From positions 863,639 through 927,638 of the forward strand of contig NZ_ASWH01000002.1 in the NCBI RefSeq assembly GCF_000407545.1: a stretch of 64,000 nucleotides of DNA, in the 5' to 3' direction. A program made the position numbers and the translations under genes. The stretch comes from Enterococcus gilvus ATCC BAA-350 (GTDB lineage Bacteria > Bacillota > Bacilli > Lactobacillales > Enterococcaceae). Positions 1 through 6,549 of the stretch are shown piece after piece. Each line of letters starts with the position of its first letter. Position 1 is the stretch's first letter. The notes beneath the pieces were generated by a model. That model did no database searches. It was not told where the DNA came from and saw only the letters and a list, made by a program, of their open reading frames with translations.

Positions 1-161
1 GTCGCTTCTGAAATCTGAATGAGTGAAAGGTCTGTTTTTAATAAGTTGAGGACGATCTGTCGGATCTTCTGTTTATTTTTTGCGTGCTCTTCTTCTCTTG
101 CCTCCATCAACTGTGTTGATCGCACGGCGTCATCGATAGCTTTGGCTTTAGCATTTTTCAT
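1..161 (-). CDS. Rpn C-terminal small protein, copy 4 (partial, runs off window)
   Basis: This is the fourth copy of a short gene that repeats the C-terminal region of the Rpn-family gene at 662-1522. It starts at the ATG at 161, begins MKNAKAKAIDDAVRSTQLME and is preceded by an AAAGGAAC ribosome binding site. The end lies outside the window. Like copy 3 it carries an EEERAKNKQKIR insert where the parent gene has LAKRDRE. By analogy with Rpn systems it may be an antitoxin-like small protein; that role is inferred. Confidence 0.6.
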   Translation of the reverse strand, partial: MKNAKAKAIDDAVRSTQLMEAREEEHAKNKQKIRQIVLNLLKTDLSLIQISEA

Positions 162-191
162 AAGCAGAAGTTCCTTTCGTTGGCTACACAG

Positions 192-401
192 TTACTTTTG
201 ATCCTCTTTCAGCTTTTTGATGTCTTCCACGGGCATTCCTGTTGCTTCTGAAATCTGAATGAGTGAAAGGTCTGTTTTTAATAAGTTGAGGACGATCTCT
301 CGGATCTTCTGTTTATTTTTTGCGCGCTCTTCTTCTCGTGCCTCCATCAATTGTGTTGATCTTACGGCGTCATCAATGGCTTTGGCTTTAGCATTTTTCA
401 T
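192..401 (-). CDS. Rpn C-terminal small protein, copy 3
   Basis: A 69-residue protein from the ATG at 401, with AAAGGAAC about 9 bases upstream. A longer start at 434 exists but would place that ribosome binding site inside the gene. The protein has a charged helical N-terminal part (MKNAKAKAIDDAV), an EEERAKNKQKIR insert, and a helix-turn-helix-like end (LSLIQISEATGMPVEDIKK) identical or nearly so to the end of the nearby Rpn protein. It is one unit of a tandem array with roughly 225-245 bp period. Confidence 0.65.
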   Translation of the reverse strand: MKNAKAKAIDDAVRSTQLMEAREEERAKNKQKIREIVLNLLKTDLSLIQISEATGMPVEDIKKLKEDQK

Positions 402-436
402 AAGCAGAAGTTCCTTTCGTTGGCGATGCGACACGG

Positions 437-625
437 TTATTTTTGATCCTCTTTCAGCTTTTGGATGTCTTCCACAGGCATTCCTGTTGCTTCTGAAATC
501 TGAATGAGTGAAAGGTCCGTTTTTAATAAGTTGAGTGCAATCTCTCGGTCCCTTTTCGCAAGCGCCTCCATCAACTGTGTTGATCGTACGGCGTCATCGA
601 TGGCTTTGGCTTTAGCATTTTTCAT
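437..625 (-). CDS. Rpn C-terminal small protein, copy 2
   Basis: A 62-residue protein starting at 625 after an AAAGGAAC ribosome binding site. Except for its first residues it is almost identical to the last 60 residues of the Rpn-family protein encoded just upstream (LAKRDREIALNLLKTDLS shared exactly). It is the array member closest in sequence to the parent, so it is probably the most recent duplicate. No nuclease residues are present. Confidence 0.65.
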   Translation of the reverse strand: MKNAKAKAIDDAVRSTQLMEALAKRDREIALNLLKTDLSLIQISEATGMPVEDIQKLKEDQK

Positions 626-661
626 AAGCAGAAGTTCCTTTCGTTGGCGATGCGGACAAGG

Positions 662-856
662 TTACTTTTGATCCTCTTTCAGTTTTTTTATGTCTTCCAC
701 AGGCATTCCTGTTGCTTCTGAAATCTGAATGATTGAAAGGTCCGTTTTTAATAAGTTGAGGGCGATCTCTCGGTCCCTTTTCGCAAGCGCCTCCATCAAC
801 TGTGTTGATCGCACGGCGTCATCGATGGCTTTGGCTTTATTGATTCTCATGATCAT
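662..856 (-). CDS. Predicted internal start: C-terminal small Rpn protein made from within the rpn gene
   Basis: Inside the rpn gene an ATG at 856 is preceded by AAGGAGG (871-865) with an 8-base gap, a stronger site than the one in front of the full gene. It would give a 64-residue protein starting MIMRINKAKAIDDAVRST, in frame with the nuclease. Intragenic antitoxins made this way are known for Escherichia coli Rpn proteins. The stand-alone copies downstream encode the same segment. Translation from here is predicted, not shown. Confidence 0.6.
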   Translation of the reverse strand: MIMRINKAKAIDDAVRSTQLMEALAKRDREIALNLLKTDLSIIQISEATGMPVEDIKKLKEDQK

Positions 857-1522
857 GGTTCTTTCCTCCTTGTTCAGTTGGTAATAACTGATCTTCTTCT
901 TTGCTGTTTTAATGTAGGATGGGGCGTCTTGTAGGACTTCTCCAGTTTTTAAGAAATATTGCCAGTGTTGAGAGGCGCTGTTTGGCGCGACGTGTTTATT
1001 TTTTAAACTTAGGAAACAAAGGACAAATAGTTCTCTTTTTTTGGTGCCTAAAAATGGCTGATGGGTTTTCTCGTTCAGCAGACGGTAGATTTGCAGGGCG
1101 TCTTGTTCTTTATCGAATAAATGAAAATCAATGATATTGATTCCGTAGGCGGGTCGCAATGTTGAAAAGTTGTTCTTTTTTATGAATGTCTCGGCATCGC
1201 TGTTGCCATAAGCAGCGCGGAAGGCTTCGACGAGATAGAACAAGGTCCGTTCTTGGAAGTATTGATGCGGTTGAATTTGGCATTCGATCGTCGCGTGGCT
1301 GCCGTCTTCCGTGATAGCCAAGATATCGACCTCGGTCAATCCGATTTCTACATTTTCAAAGGCTTTTTTATAACTATCGATGTGGTATGTTTCCTTGGGG
1401 GTCAGGGACTTGAATTCCAAGCCGAGCAGATCTTTGACAAAATTTTTTAGGATTGACGCGGAATCTTCAGAGGTGAGCATTTTTTTAAAGAGTAAATCAT
1501 TTGTTGGCAGATAGTTTTTCAT
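662..1522 (-). CDS. Rpn family recombination-promoting nuclease / PD-(D/E)XK family transposase-like protein
   Basis: A 286-residue protein of the Rpn (YhgA-like) family; such proteins are DNA endonucleases linked to recombination and anti-phage toxicity. The start at 1522 (MKNYLPTNDLLFKKMLTSED) has GGAAGG upstream and fits the family N-terminus; an 11-residue longer start exists. The PD-(D/E)XK-like core is visible as EVDILAITEDGSHATIECQIQ at about residues 63-83, with the acidic residue of VDIL and the E-x-Q pair. After the core come a linker and a charged C-terminal region. That region has its own in-frame start at 856 with a near-perfect ribosome binding site. Family assignment is from recognisable motifs. 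Confidence 0.8.
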   Translation of the reverse strand: MKNYLPTNDLLFKKMLTSEDSASILKNFVKDLLGLEFKSLTPKETYHIDSYKKAFENVEIGLTEVDILAITEDGSHATIECQIQPHQYFQERTLFYLVEAFRAAYGNSDAETFIKKNNFSTLRPAYGINIIDFHLFDKEQDALQIYRLLNEKTHQPFLGTKKRELFVLCFLSLKNKHVAPNSASQHWQYFLKTGEVLQDAPSYIKTAKKKISYYQLNKEERTMIMRINKAKAIDDAVRSTQLMEALAKRDREIALNLLKTDLSIIQISEATGMPVEDIKKLKEDQK

Positions 1523-1762
1523 CGTTTCACGACCTTCCAGACAGCACACGTGCAAGCAAGGAAGGCTTTTCTCGCCCCCATTATAGCATGTGCTCTCGAT
1601 TTTCTTCTACAACAACCTACGCAAAAAAACACAGGAATCTTTCGCAAGGGACGCCTGTGAGTACATGATTCTTTAAAACTGCTTTAAGGCAGGTTGTATA
1701 AATTGTCCTTTTCTGATCAAGGTGCTACACTTTCTTCACAGAACGAATAAGGAGAATCAGAG

Positions 1763-2134
1763 ATGAATAAAACACAACGAAGAAAAGCCCATCTCATCAT
1801 TCATAGTGCCTCCACAGCCGCTGCCGGTGTCGGTGCGGGGATGGCGCAATTGCCTTTCCCTGATGCCACGGTTTTATTGCCGATCCAGACAGCGATGGTG
1901 ATCGCCTTAGGAAAAGTGTTCCACGTCAAGCTGGAGCAAGGCGCAGCAAAGGCGCTGGCGACACAGTTTTTAGCGCAAAAGGCTGGGCAGATGACGGCTC
2001 GCTTCTTAGCAGGCAAGCTTCCTGTTGCCGGCAACATCGTTAATGGCTCCACCGCTGCGGCGATTACTGAAAGCTATGGGTGGATGATTGCCAAAGAATT
2101 TTCCGAAGAGTCCTTGAAAAAGGTCAAAGTATAA
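1763..2134 (+). CDS. DUF697-like small membrane-associated protein
   Basis: A 123-residue protein with an AAGGAGAATCAGAG leader before the ATG. It contains two glycine/alanine-rich hydrophobic helices (around residues 15-50, with the DATVLLPIQTAMVIALGK signature of the DUF697/YcjF group, and around 85-110). These proteins are often associated with membranes or GTPases; no specific function is known to me for the short stand-alone form. It stands alone, in the opposite direction to rpn. Confidence 0.6.
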   Translation: MNKTQRRKAHLIIHSASTAAAGVGAGMAQLPFPDATVLLPIQTAMVIALGKVFHVKLEQGAAKALATQFLAQKAGQMTARFLAGKLPVAGNIVNGSTAAAITESYGWMIAKEFSEESLKKVKV

Positions 2135-2162
2135 TAATTTTTTAATTAAGCGTGCGTGTTCT

Positions 2163-2190
2163 TTGAATCTATCGAACATTTCGCTATACT
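2163..2190 (+). promoter_or_regulatory. Promoter of the tRNA-like RNA
   Basis: TTGAAT (2163-2168), a 16-base spacer and TATACT (2185-2190), five bases before the first base of the tRNA-like fold at 2196. Confidence 0.65.
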
Positions 2191-2195
2191 GATAA

Positions 2196-2281
2196 GCGTG
2201 GATGAACTTGGTGTTTTACTCGTTCAATGATGTAGTCCGCATTTAAGACAGAGGTGTTGGTTCGATTCCAACCGTCCACGC
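2196..2281 (+). ncRNA. tRNA-like RNA, non-canonical cloverleaf
   Basis: An 86-base element with GCGTGGA at the 5' end pairing with TCCACGC at the 3' end; the pairing can be extended to 9 bp. A perfect T arm (GTTGG-TTCGATT-CCAAC, 2256-2272) is present. The D-arm position can pair GAAC with GTTC around an oversized 14-base loop. The anticodon position gives only a 4-bp stem (2229-2232 with 2240-2243) and a loop TAGTCCG without the normal U33. No CCA is encoded. A good promoter and an intrinsic terminator flank it, so it is probably transcribed. It may be a tRNA mimic or a decayed tRNA; I do not assign an amino acid. Confidence 0.5.
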
Positions 2282-2287
2282 TTTTCA

Positions 2288-2326
2288 AACGCACGCCTGC
2301 AGAAATTGCTGGTGTGCGTTTTTCTC
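2288..2326 (+). terminator. Intrinsic terminator of the tRNA-like RNA
   Basis: AACGCACGCC (2288-2297) pairs with GGTGTGCGTT (2311-2320), 10 bp with one G-T pair, followed by a T run. Confidence 0.8.
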
Positions 2327-2393
2327 TCTTTAATAGAAAGATTTTCATGTCAATCAATCGACGTTCCACAACGAATAAAAAAGGAATTTAGCT

Positions 2394-2516
2394 ATGAAAA
2401 AATTGTCCCACTGGCTCTATCGACAGCCCAAACACATCATATACCGAATCGCCCTGCTCTTTTGCCTGCTTTTTTGGGCGATCGTCTTTGTTTTAGTAAA
2501 ACAGGTATTTTTTTAA
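2394..2516 (+). CDS. Small single-pass membrane protein
   Basis: A 40-residue reading frame beginning MKKLSHWLYRQPKH, with AAAAAAGGAA about 9 bases before the ATG. A hydrophobic segment of about 20 residues (IALLFCLLFWAIVFVLV) follows a basic N-terminus, so it is likely a small membrane protein. It is followed at once by an intrinsic terminator. I do not recognise a family. Confidence 0.55.
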   Translation: MKKLSHWLYRQPKHIIYRIALLFCLLFWAIVFVLVKQVFF

Positions 2517-2554
2517 GAAACTTTCCATTACTACATGGAGGTTTCTTTTTTTTG
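2515..2554 (+). terminator. Intrinsic terminator
   Basis: AAGAAAC and TCCAT pair with ATGGA and GTTTCTT around a short loop, followed by a run of eight T. Confidence 0.75.
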
Positions 2555-2594
2555 CGTAGTTTTATAAAAAAGGCTCTCTTTTTTCTTTACTTAT

Positions 2595-2608
2595 CGAACA
2601 AATGTTCG
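2595..2608 (+). promoter_or_regulatory. LexA (DinR) SOS box
   Basis: CGAACAAATGTTCG matches the Gram-positive LexA operator CGAAC-N4-GTTCG exactly. It lies just before a TATACT/TACTAT -10 region and about 25 bases before the next start codon. Confidence 0.8.
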
Positions 2609-2632
2609 TATACTATGTATGAGGTGATGACC

Positions 2633-2887
2633 ATGTCTATGATTAGTCCAGATTCTGTTGAACTTTTTTACCGCACGTATGATTCCTTAGTGAAGGACTC
2701 TTTGCCGCTGGCCTTATGTTTGAATCAGATCACAGCGAAGATGGATGCGGAAGATCGCGATTATTTTGTTATTCCTGCTGTTAAGACTGGGCGGAAGAAG
2801 GATATTTATTTCCAATTTGAACGTAAAAATAATGAGCTTGTTTTTAAAGGCATCCATACGAGGAGGACGGCTGATGGAATCGCTTAA
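2633..2887 (+). CDS. Putative SOS-induced small protein (first gene of pair)
   Basis: An 84-residue protein starting MSMISPDSVELFYRTYDSLV after GAGGTGATGA. It is acidic to neutral, without membrane segments, and its last third (KTGRKKDIYFQFERKNNELVF) looks like a small beta-rich fold. A LexA box sits directly upstream, so expression after DNA damage is likely. Similar small genes occur in enterococcal SOS operons near Y-family polymerases, but no polymerase gene is present here. Function unknown. Confidence 0.6.
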   Translation: MSMISPDSVELFYRTYDSLVKDSLPLALCLNQITAKMDAEDRDYFVIPAVKTGRKKDIYFQFERKNNELVFKGIHTRRTADGIA

Positions 2888-3134
2888 GGGAACAGTAGAG
2901 AAGTTGAAGATCATCCAATTTTCGCAACAGCCGCTGGTTTATTTTCAGCTTGCTGGTACCAACTGTTTGATTGCGACCCACTCGTTGAATTTTCTCGCAG
3001 ATGTGGAAAATGGGCTGACGATCGTTGTATCGGGGAGAAGAAATGCCCGGGACCAACTGATCATCGCAAAATATGCAGTGATAGGAAAAACCAAACTTAT
3101 GACGGATATTCAAGCCTATCAAACTGCAAGCTAA
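2874..3134 (+). CDS. Putative SOS-induced small protein (second gene of pair)
   Basis: An 86-residue protein whose ATG overlaps the end of the preceding gene by 14 bases and is preceded by GAGGAGGACGG, so the two are translationally coupled and share the LexA box. The sequence (MESLKGTVEKLKIIQFSQQP, then alternating beta-like segments such as LVYFQLAGTNCLIATH) suggests a small beta-barrel-type fold. I do not recognise the family. Followed by a bidirectional terminator. Confidence 0.6.
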   Translation: MESLKGTVEKLKIIQFSQQPLVYFQLAGTNCLIATHSLNFLADVENGLTIVVSGRRNARDQLIIAKYAVIGKTKLMTDIQAYQTAS

Positions 3135-3165
3135 AAGCCAGCACAAAAATGTGCTGGCTTCTTCT
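3130..3165. terminator. Bidirectional terminator
   Basis: AAGCCAGCAC pairs with GTGCTGGCTT around AAAAAT, with A and T runs on the two sides; it separates the SOS pair from the convergent usp gene. Confidence 0.8.
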
Positions 3166-3168
3166 ATG

Positions 3169-3594
3169 TTAGCGAACGACCATGACGTTGCACGGGGCAT
3201 TGTTCACGACGAATGCAGTGGTTGAACCGAGTAACAGACGTGAAAAGGTTCCGGTACCCGTCGCGCCCATCAAAATCAAATCGATCTTTTCCTCTTCTGC
3301 GTAGGCAACGATTTTTGCTTTTGGATTGCCATCATCGACGATCGTCGTGTGTGCAATATCTTCTGGGATCAATTCTTCCAAGGACTCTACGACTGCTCCG
3401 GCTGCTTTATGCGCTTGCTTGACGACTTGGTCCACCGCATAGGGCTCGGCACCTAAATGGTTGGTATCAGAGACAATCAAAATATACAAGTGGGCATCAT
3501 TCCTGCGAGTGACTTCGATGGCTTCTTGAAACGCGCGTCGTGCTTGTTCAGATGAATCGACTGCGACAAGAATTCTTTTGTATGATTCTTTCAT
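3169..3594 (-). CDS. Universal stress protein (UspA family), first of four
   Basis: A 141-residue cytoplasmic UspA-fold protein starting MKESYKRILVAVDSSEQA after GGGGGAC. The ATP-binding signature G-2x-G-9x-G-S/T is visible near the C-terminus (GATGTGTFSRLLLGSTT) followed by NAPCNVMVVR. Usp proteins bind nucleotides and help survival under stress; the specific role is unknown. Three related genes lie within the next 6 kb. Confidence 0.9.
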   Translation of the reverse strand: MKESYKRILVAVDSSEQARRAFQEAIEVTRRNDAHLYILIVSDTNHLGAEPYAVDQVVKQAHKAAGAVVESLEELIPEDIAHTTIVDDGNPKAKIVAYAEEEKIDLILMGATGTGTFSRLLLGSTTAFVVNNAPCNVMVVR

Positions 3595-3693
3595 GGTAAG
3601 TCCCCCTTTCTTCTATTGTATCGAATGGAGGGTCCTTTTGTACAGCGTTTATGAAGCGCTTTTTTTTAGAACGACTCATTTTTAGAGAAAAGA

Positions 3694-3723
3694 AAAAAGC
3701 ACCTTGAACGTCAAGGTGCTTAA
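3694..3723. terminator. Inverted repeat, likely terminator
   Basis: AGCACCTTGA (3698-3707) and TCAAGGTGCT (3711-3720) form a perfect 10-bp stem; A run upstream, so most likely ends transcription on the minus strand. Confidence 0.6.
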
Positions 3724-4045
3724 AGGGGATGCTAGTCAAATACTACTAGCTAAGAAAGATTGAGAGAGGTCTTCCTCATATTCACATTTTAACAGATTTC
3801 TTTCTTCTTTTGGCGATTTTATGAATTGTTTTTTTAACATTTTCAAATTTATTCTGAATGTTACTAAATATTTTTATTTCGAAAAAGTATTCATTCTATT
3901 TAAATACTGTCAAAAAAAATTATTAAAGCTATTATTTTATCGATATTCTACCATTTTTAAAGGGGTACGTCCCTCTGGTGTCTTTGCTTTCTTAAGAGAC
4001 ACTTTTTACACTTTGATACTTTTTTCACAAACACAGGTAAAAAAA
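3724..4045. other. AT-rich intergenic region
   Basis: Very AT-rich with no convincing gene: an 81-codon frame at 3821-4066 is low-complexity F/Y/K with no ribosome binding site. I see no other clear element. Confidence 0.5.
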
Positions 4046-4306
4046 TTAGCCTTTTACATATTCTAATTCAACATTTTTTGTATCGTTTTTCTTAGCTACT
4101 TGGTACGCGGTCGCTAATGTTTCCAGTGTTCTAGGATCGAGCGCCAATTTTACGAATGTCGGCAGATCCAATCTGTTTACATCCACTTCTTTCTGGCTCA
4201 CTATCGGCTGCATCATTTTGGCGAAGCCGCCTGTGATTGAAATCGATTGTTTCTCACAACGAATAGCATCTCTTAATTCCATAGGATTCGCAACTACTTT
4301 TGTCAT
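4046..4306 (-). CDS. Small uncharacterised protein
   Basis: An 86-residue protein, start at 4306 (MTKVVANPMELRDAIRCEKQ) chosen because AAGAGGTGAT lies 6 bases upstream; two in-frame ATGs further up are less well placed. The sequence combines a short beta/helix segment with LPTFVKLALDPRTLETLATAYQ, probably helical. No membrane segment. Divergent from the gene at 4433. Family not recognised. Confidence 0.5.
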   Translation of the reverse strand: MTKVVANPMELRDAIRCEKQSISITGGFAKMMQPIVSQKEVDVNRLDLPTFVKLALDPRTLETLATAYQVAKKNDTKNVELEYVKG

Positions 4307-4432
4307 TCCCATCACCTCTTCTTTTTTTTGATAATAGCATATCCGATTCTTAAAATCAATCATTTTGTGAAATAAAACACAAAATTATCGACGGTATTTT
4401 TCTGGTATACTTCTTTAAAAGGAGTTGCTGAT

Positions 4433-5113
4433 ATGAACAAGGATCTTCAACGAAAAGGTCGAGGATGGGTAGAAGAAGCCGATTTATCCCGGTATCGAGG
4501 GTTGTCGCGTAGTGACCTGATTGCGTTGCTTGCCTCAACAGATGCTTGCGAACGTACGGTTGCCGCACGATTATTGCCTTTAGATTGTGACACGACACAC
4601 ATTTTATTAAGAGCGCTGATTCATGAGCCTGCTTTGTATACCCGATTAGCGATCACCGCAAAGCTGGAGAGCGGCGGTGAAGCGACTGCACGGGAGATGA
4701 TTCCGTTGCTGAATAACATCGGTCACAATCAGCATCGAACGCCGATCGCCCCGTCAAAGAAGAAATCCTATCCTTTGCCACGGGATTTGATCGCTCGTTC
4801 GTTGGGTCGGATGTCGCCTGATATTTTCCCGATGCTGCTTGATTCTGCTGAGCAACTGTCGCCGTTTCCCTTGAGAGAGCTGATCGATGCTCTTGGGTTC
4901 ATGGCCTTTTATCATCCCTCGGTAGCAACTGAAGCCCATTATCAGCGGCTTTTATCGTTAAAACATACCCATCGAAAAGATGCGTTGATTCCATGGAAAA
5001 TGCTTATTTGTTTTTCCGCTTTTCCCCAAAGTAAGGCTGTGTTGCTGCAAGAAACGGTATTCTTGGCAGAAGCACAGCGCTCATTACGCCTGTTGGACGC
5101 AAAAAAGGATTGA
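4433..5113 (+). CDS. HEAT-repeat-like protein
   Basis: A 226-residue protein with AAAGGAGTTGCTGAT before the ATG. The sequence is mostly alpha-helical with repeated L-x-x-L-x-x-x and A-x-x-L patterns (for example LSRSDLIALLASTDACERTV and ELIDALGFMAFYHPSVA), which suggests HEAT-like helical repeats. No catalytic motif or membrane segment is evident. It stands alone between divergent and convergent neighbours. Function unknown. Confidence 0.5.
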   Translation: MNKDLQRKGRGWVEEADLSRYRGLSRSDLIALLASTDACERTVAARLLPLDCDTTHILLRALIHEPALYTRLAITAKLESGGEATAREMIPLLNNIGHNQHRTPIAPSKKKSYPLPRDLIARSLGRMSPDIFPMLLDSAEQLSPFPLRELIDALGFMAFYHPSVATEAHYQRLLSLKHTHRKDALIPWKMLICFSAFPQSKAVLLQETVFLAEAQRSLRLLDAKKD

Positions 5114-5135
5114 GCCGAAGCACAATCCTTTTTTT

Positions 5136-5891
5136 CTATGCGTAATACTGAATGATTTGATACAATGCCTCCGCGGCGCCGACACCGCTTTTGTCATCGT
5201 AATAACGGGTAAACCGTTCATCTGCAAGATACATTTCGGCTACTCCCTTGTGCGCTTCGCCAGAATACTTCTTCCAGCTAAATTGCAGCCAAGATTTGTG
5301 CAGCTCAAACACTTCTTTCGCCAGCTGACTTGGCAGTGTCTGTTCCTCTAAAAAAGCAGACAATTTCTGCGTCAGCTCTCCTTCAATCGCGGTCAACTCG
5401 TCGTACTCTTTCTCGCTCATGTTCTGCCATTTTTGGTTGGCATGGGCTACGGCGTCTTCTCCGTATTTTTCGCGGACCTCTGTGCCGTAATTCTCTTCAT
5501 TTTCCAGCAGTCGTTGCTGCTTGAAGGCGTCAAATTTTTCTTTATTTGTCATTCGAATCTCTCCCTTGTAATACCCCAAGGTGTCCTCAAGGACCTGCAG
5601 CAGGCGATCCAATTCTCCGCGTTTGCGGATCAGTTCGTCTCTTTGCTGAATCAAGGTATCTTGGATTTTTTCGTCAGGCCGGTCGATCAATTCTTTGATT
5701 GTTTTTAAAGGAATCCCCATGGATCGGTACAACAAAATCTGCTGCAGCCGATCAATTTCTTTGTCCGTATACATCCGATACCCAGCCTCGGTTAGAAAGG
5801 CGGGCCTCAATAATCCGCGTTCGTCGTAGAATCTCAAGGTCCGTGCACTGACGCCTGAAAGTTCTGCGATTTGTTTGATGGTGTAACTCAT
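5136..5891 (-). CDS. MerR-family regulator, TipAL type
   Basis: A 251-residue transcription factor. Residues 1-70 form the MerR winged helix (YTIKQIAELSGVSARTLRFY, then LLRPAFLTEAGYRMYTDKEI). A coiled dimerisation helix follows (about 75-110), and the rest is a TipAS-like ligand-binding domain (HANQKWQNMSEKEYDEL, then ELHKSWLQFSW). TipAL proteins are activators that bind hydrophobic drugs and open long-spacer promoters. A promoter with a 19-bp spacer lies just upstream, so autoregulation is likely. No efflux pump is adjacent. Confidence 0.88.
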   Translation of the reverse strand: MSYTIKQIAELSGVSARTLRFYDERGLLRPAFLTEAGYRMYTDKEIDRLQQILLYRSMGIPLKTIKELIDRPDEKIQDTLIQQRDELIRKRGELDRLLQVLEDTLGYYKGEIRMTNKEKFDAFKQQRLLENEENYGTEVREKYGEDAVAHANQKWQNMSEKEYDELTAIEGELTQKLSAFLEEQTLPSQLAKEVFELHKSWLQFSWKKYSGEAHKGVAEMYLADERFTRYYDDKSGVGAAEALYQIIQYYA

Positions 5892-5942
5892 TTGATCCCT
5901 TCTCCCCTTCGTGAATGTGATGACTTCTTCCTGACAAAACCA

Positions 5943-5973
5943 ATCCTACACCTTTACGTTACGGCAAGGTCAA
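5943..5973 (-). promoter_or_regulatory. MerR-type promoter with 19-bp spacer
   Basis: Read on the minus strand: TTGACC, a 19-base spacer containing the imperfect dyad CCTTGCCGTAACGTAAAGG, then TAGGAT. This is the standard layout of promoters activated by MerR-family proteins and lies directly upstream of the TipAL-type gene. Confidence 0.8.
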
Positions 5974-5976
5974 GGA

Positions 5977-6004
5977 AAAGCCAGCATTAATTTGCTGGCT
6001 GTGG
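5977..6004 (-). terminator. Terminator of second usp gene
   Basis: AGCCAGC (5979-5985) pairs with GCTGGCT (5994-6000), with a T run on the minus strand. Confidence 0.65.
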
Positions 6005-6013
6005 TTTTTCCTA

Positions 6014-6442
6014 TTATTTGACCACCATCACATTGCATGGCGCGTTGTTAATGACATAGTCTGTGGTTGAGCCCACCAGCACTCGTTCGACCGCGCCTTT
6101 CCCTGTGGCGCCTATATAAATCAGGTCGATGTGATAGGTTTCAGGTAAATCGAAGCATAGGGCTTTTTTAGGACTGCCGACACACGTAATCAACTGCTTG
6201 TTGTAGTAATCAATCTTCGCCGCCTCTTCTTCCAATTCGTTAAGGGCATACTGCTTCTCTTCTTCAAGGATCTGGGACACAGGCGTCGCACTATTGAGCA
6301 TGATGCCGCTGTTATTGATGACTCGTGCGATGTACAAACGTGCATTGTTTCTTCGTGCGGCCTCGACCGCCTCCATCAATGCCTGGTGCGCTTGCGGAGA
6401 GCCGTCTACTGCTGCTAAAATGTTGCTGTAACGTTCTTTCAT
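6014..6442 (-). CDS. Universal stress protein (UspA family), second of four
   Basis: A 142-residue protein starting MKERYSNILAAVDGSPQAHQ at 6442, after AAGGGGGAAGG; a longer frame to 6523 lacks a ribosome binding site. The nucleotide-binding motif is GATGKGAVERVLVGSTTDYV and the end NAPCNVMVVK. It differs from the first copy mostly in the central part, so it is an older paralogue. Located downstream of a C39-like peptidase gene but separated from it by a terminator. Confidence 0.88.
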   Translation of the reverse strand: MKERYSNILAAVDGSPQAHQALMEAVEAARRNNARLYIARVINNSGIMLNSATPVSQILEEEKQYALNELEEEAAKIDYYNKQLITCVGSPKKALCFDLPETYHIDLIYIGATGKGAVERVLVGSTTDYVINNAPCNVMVVK

Positions 6443-6514
6443 GATGCCTTCCCCCTTTTCTTCTAGTATAGCAAGGTGTGACTGTTTTGTACGCATTTTT
6501 CTCCTAGAGAAGAC

Positions 6515-6548
6515 AAAAACCACTTCCTTGAAAAAGAAGTAGTTTCGC
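6515..6548 (-). terminator. Terminator after C39-like peptidase gene
   Basis: On the minus strand AAACTACTTC pairs with GGAAGTGGTTT and is followed by T residues. Confidence 0.65.
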
Positions 6549-6549
6549 G

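Larger units (their letters stand above)
1..860 (-). repeat. Tandem array of four rpn 3'-end units
   Basis: Four head-to-tail units of about 240, 245 and 225 bp spacing; the shared CTTCTGAAATCTGAATGA segment (read on the plus strand) occurs at 5, 245, 490 and 715. Each unit contains a start codon, a ribosome binding site and a short reading frame. The array continues beyond the left edge of the window. Confidence 0.85.

Noticed and set aside
2196..2281. tRNA-like element as the selenocysteine tRNA
   Set aside because: It has no CTTCAAA anticodon loop, no long variable arm and no CCA; the real tRNA-Sec is at 14164-14260.
3821..4066. An 81-residue plus-strand gene
   Set aside because: AT-driven F/Y/K/I composition and no ribosome binding site.
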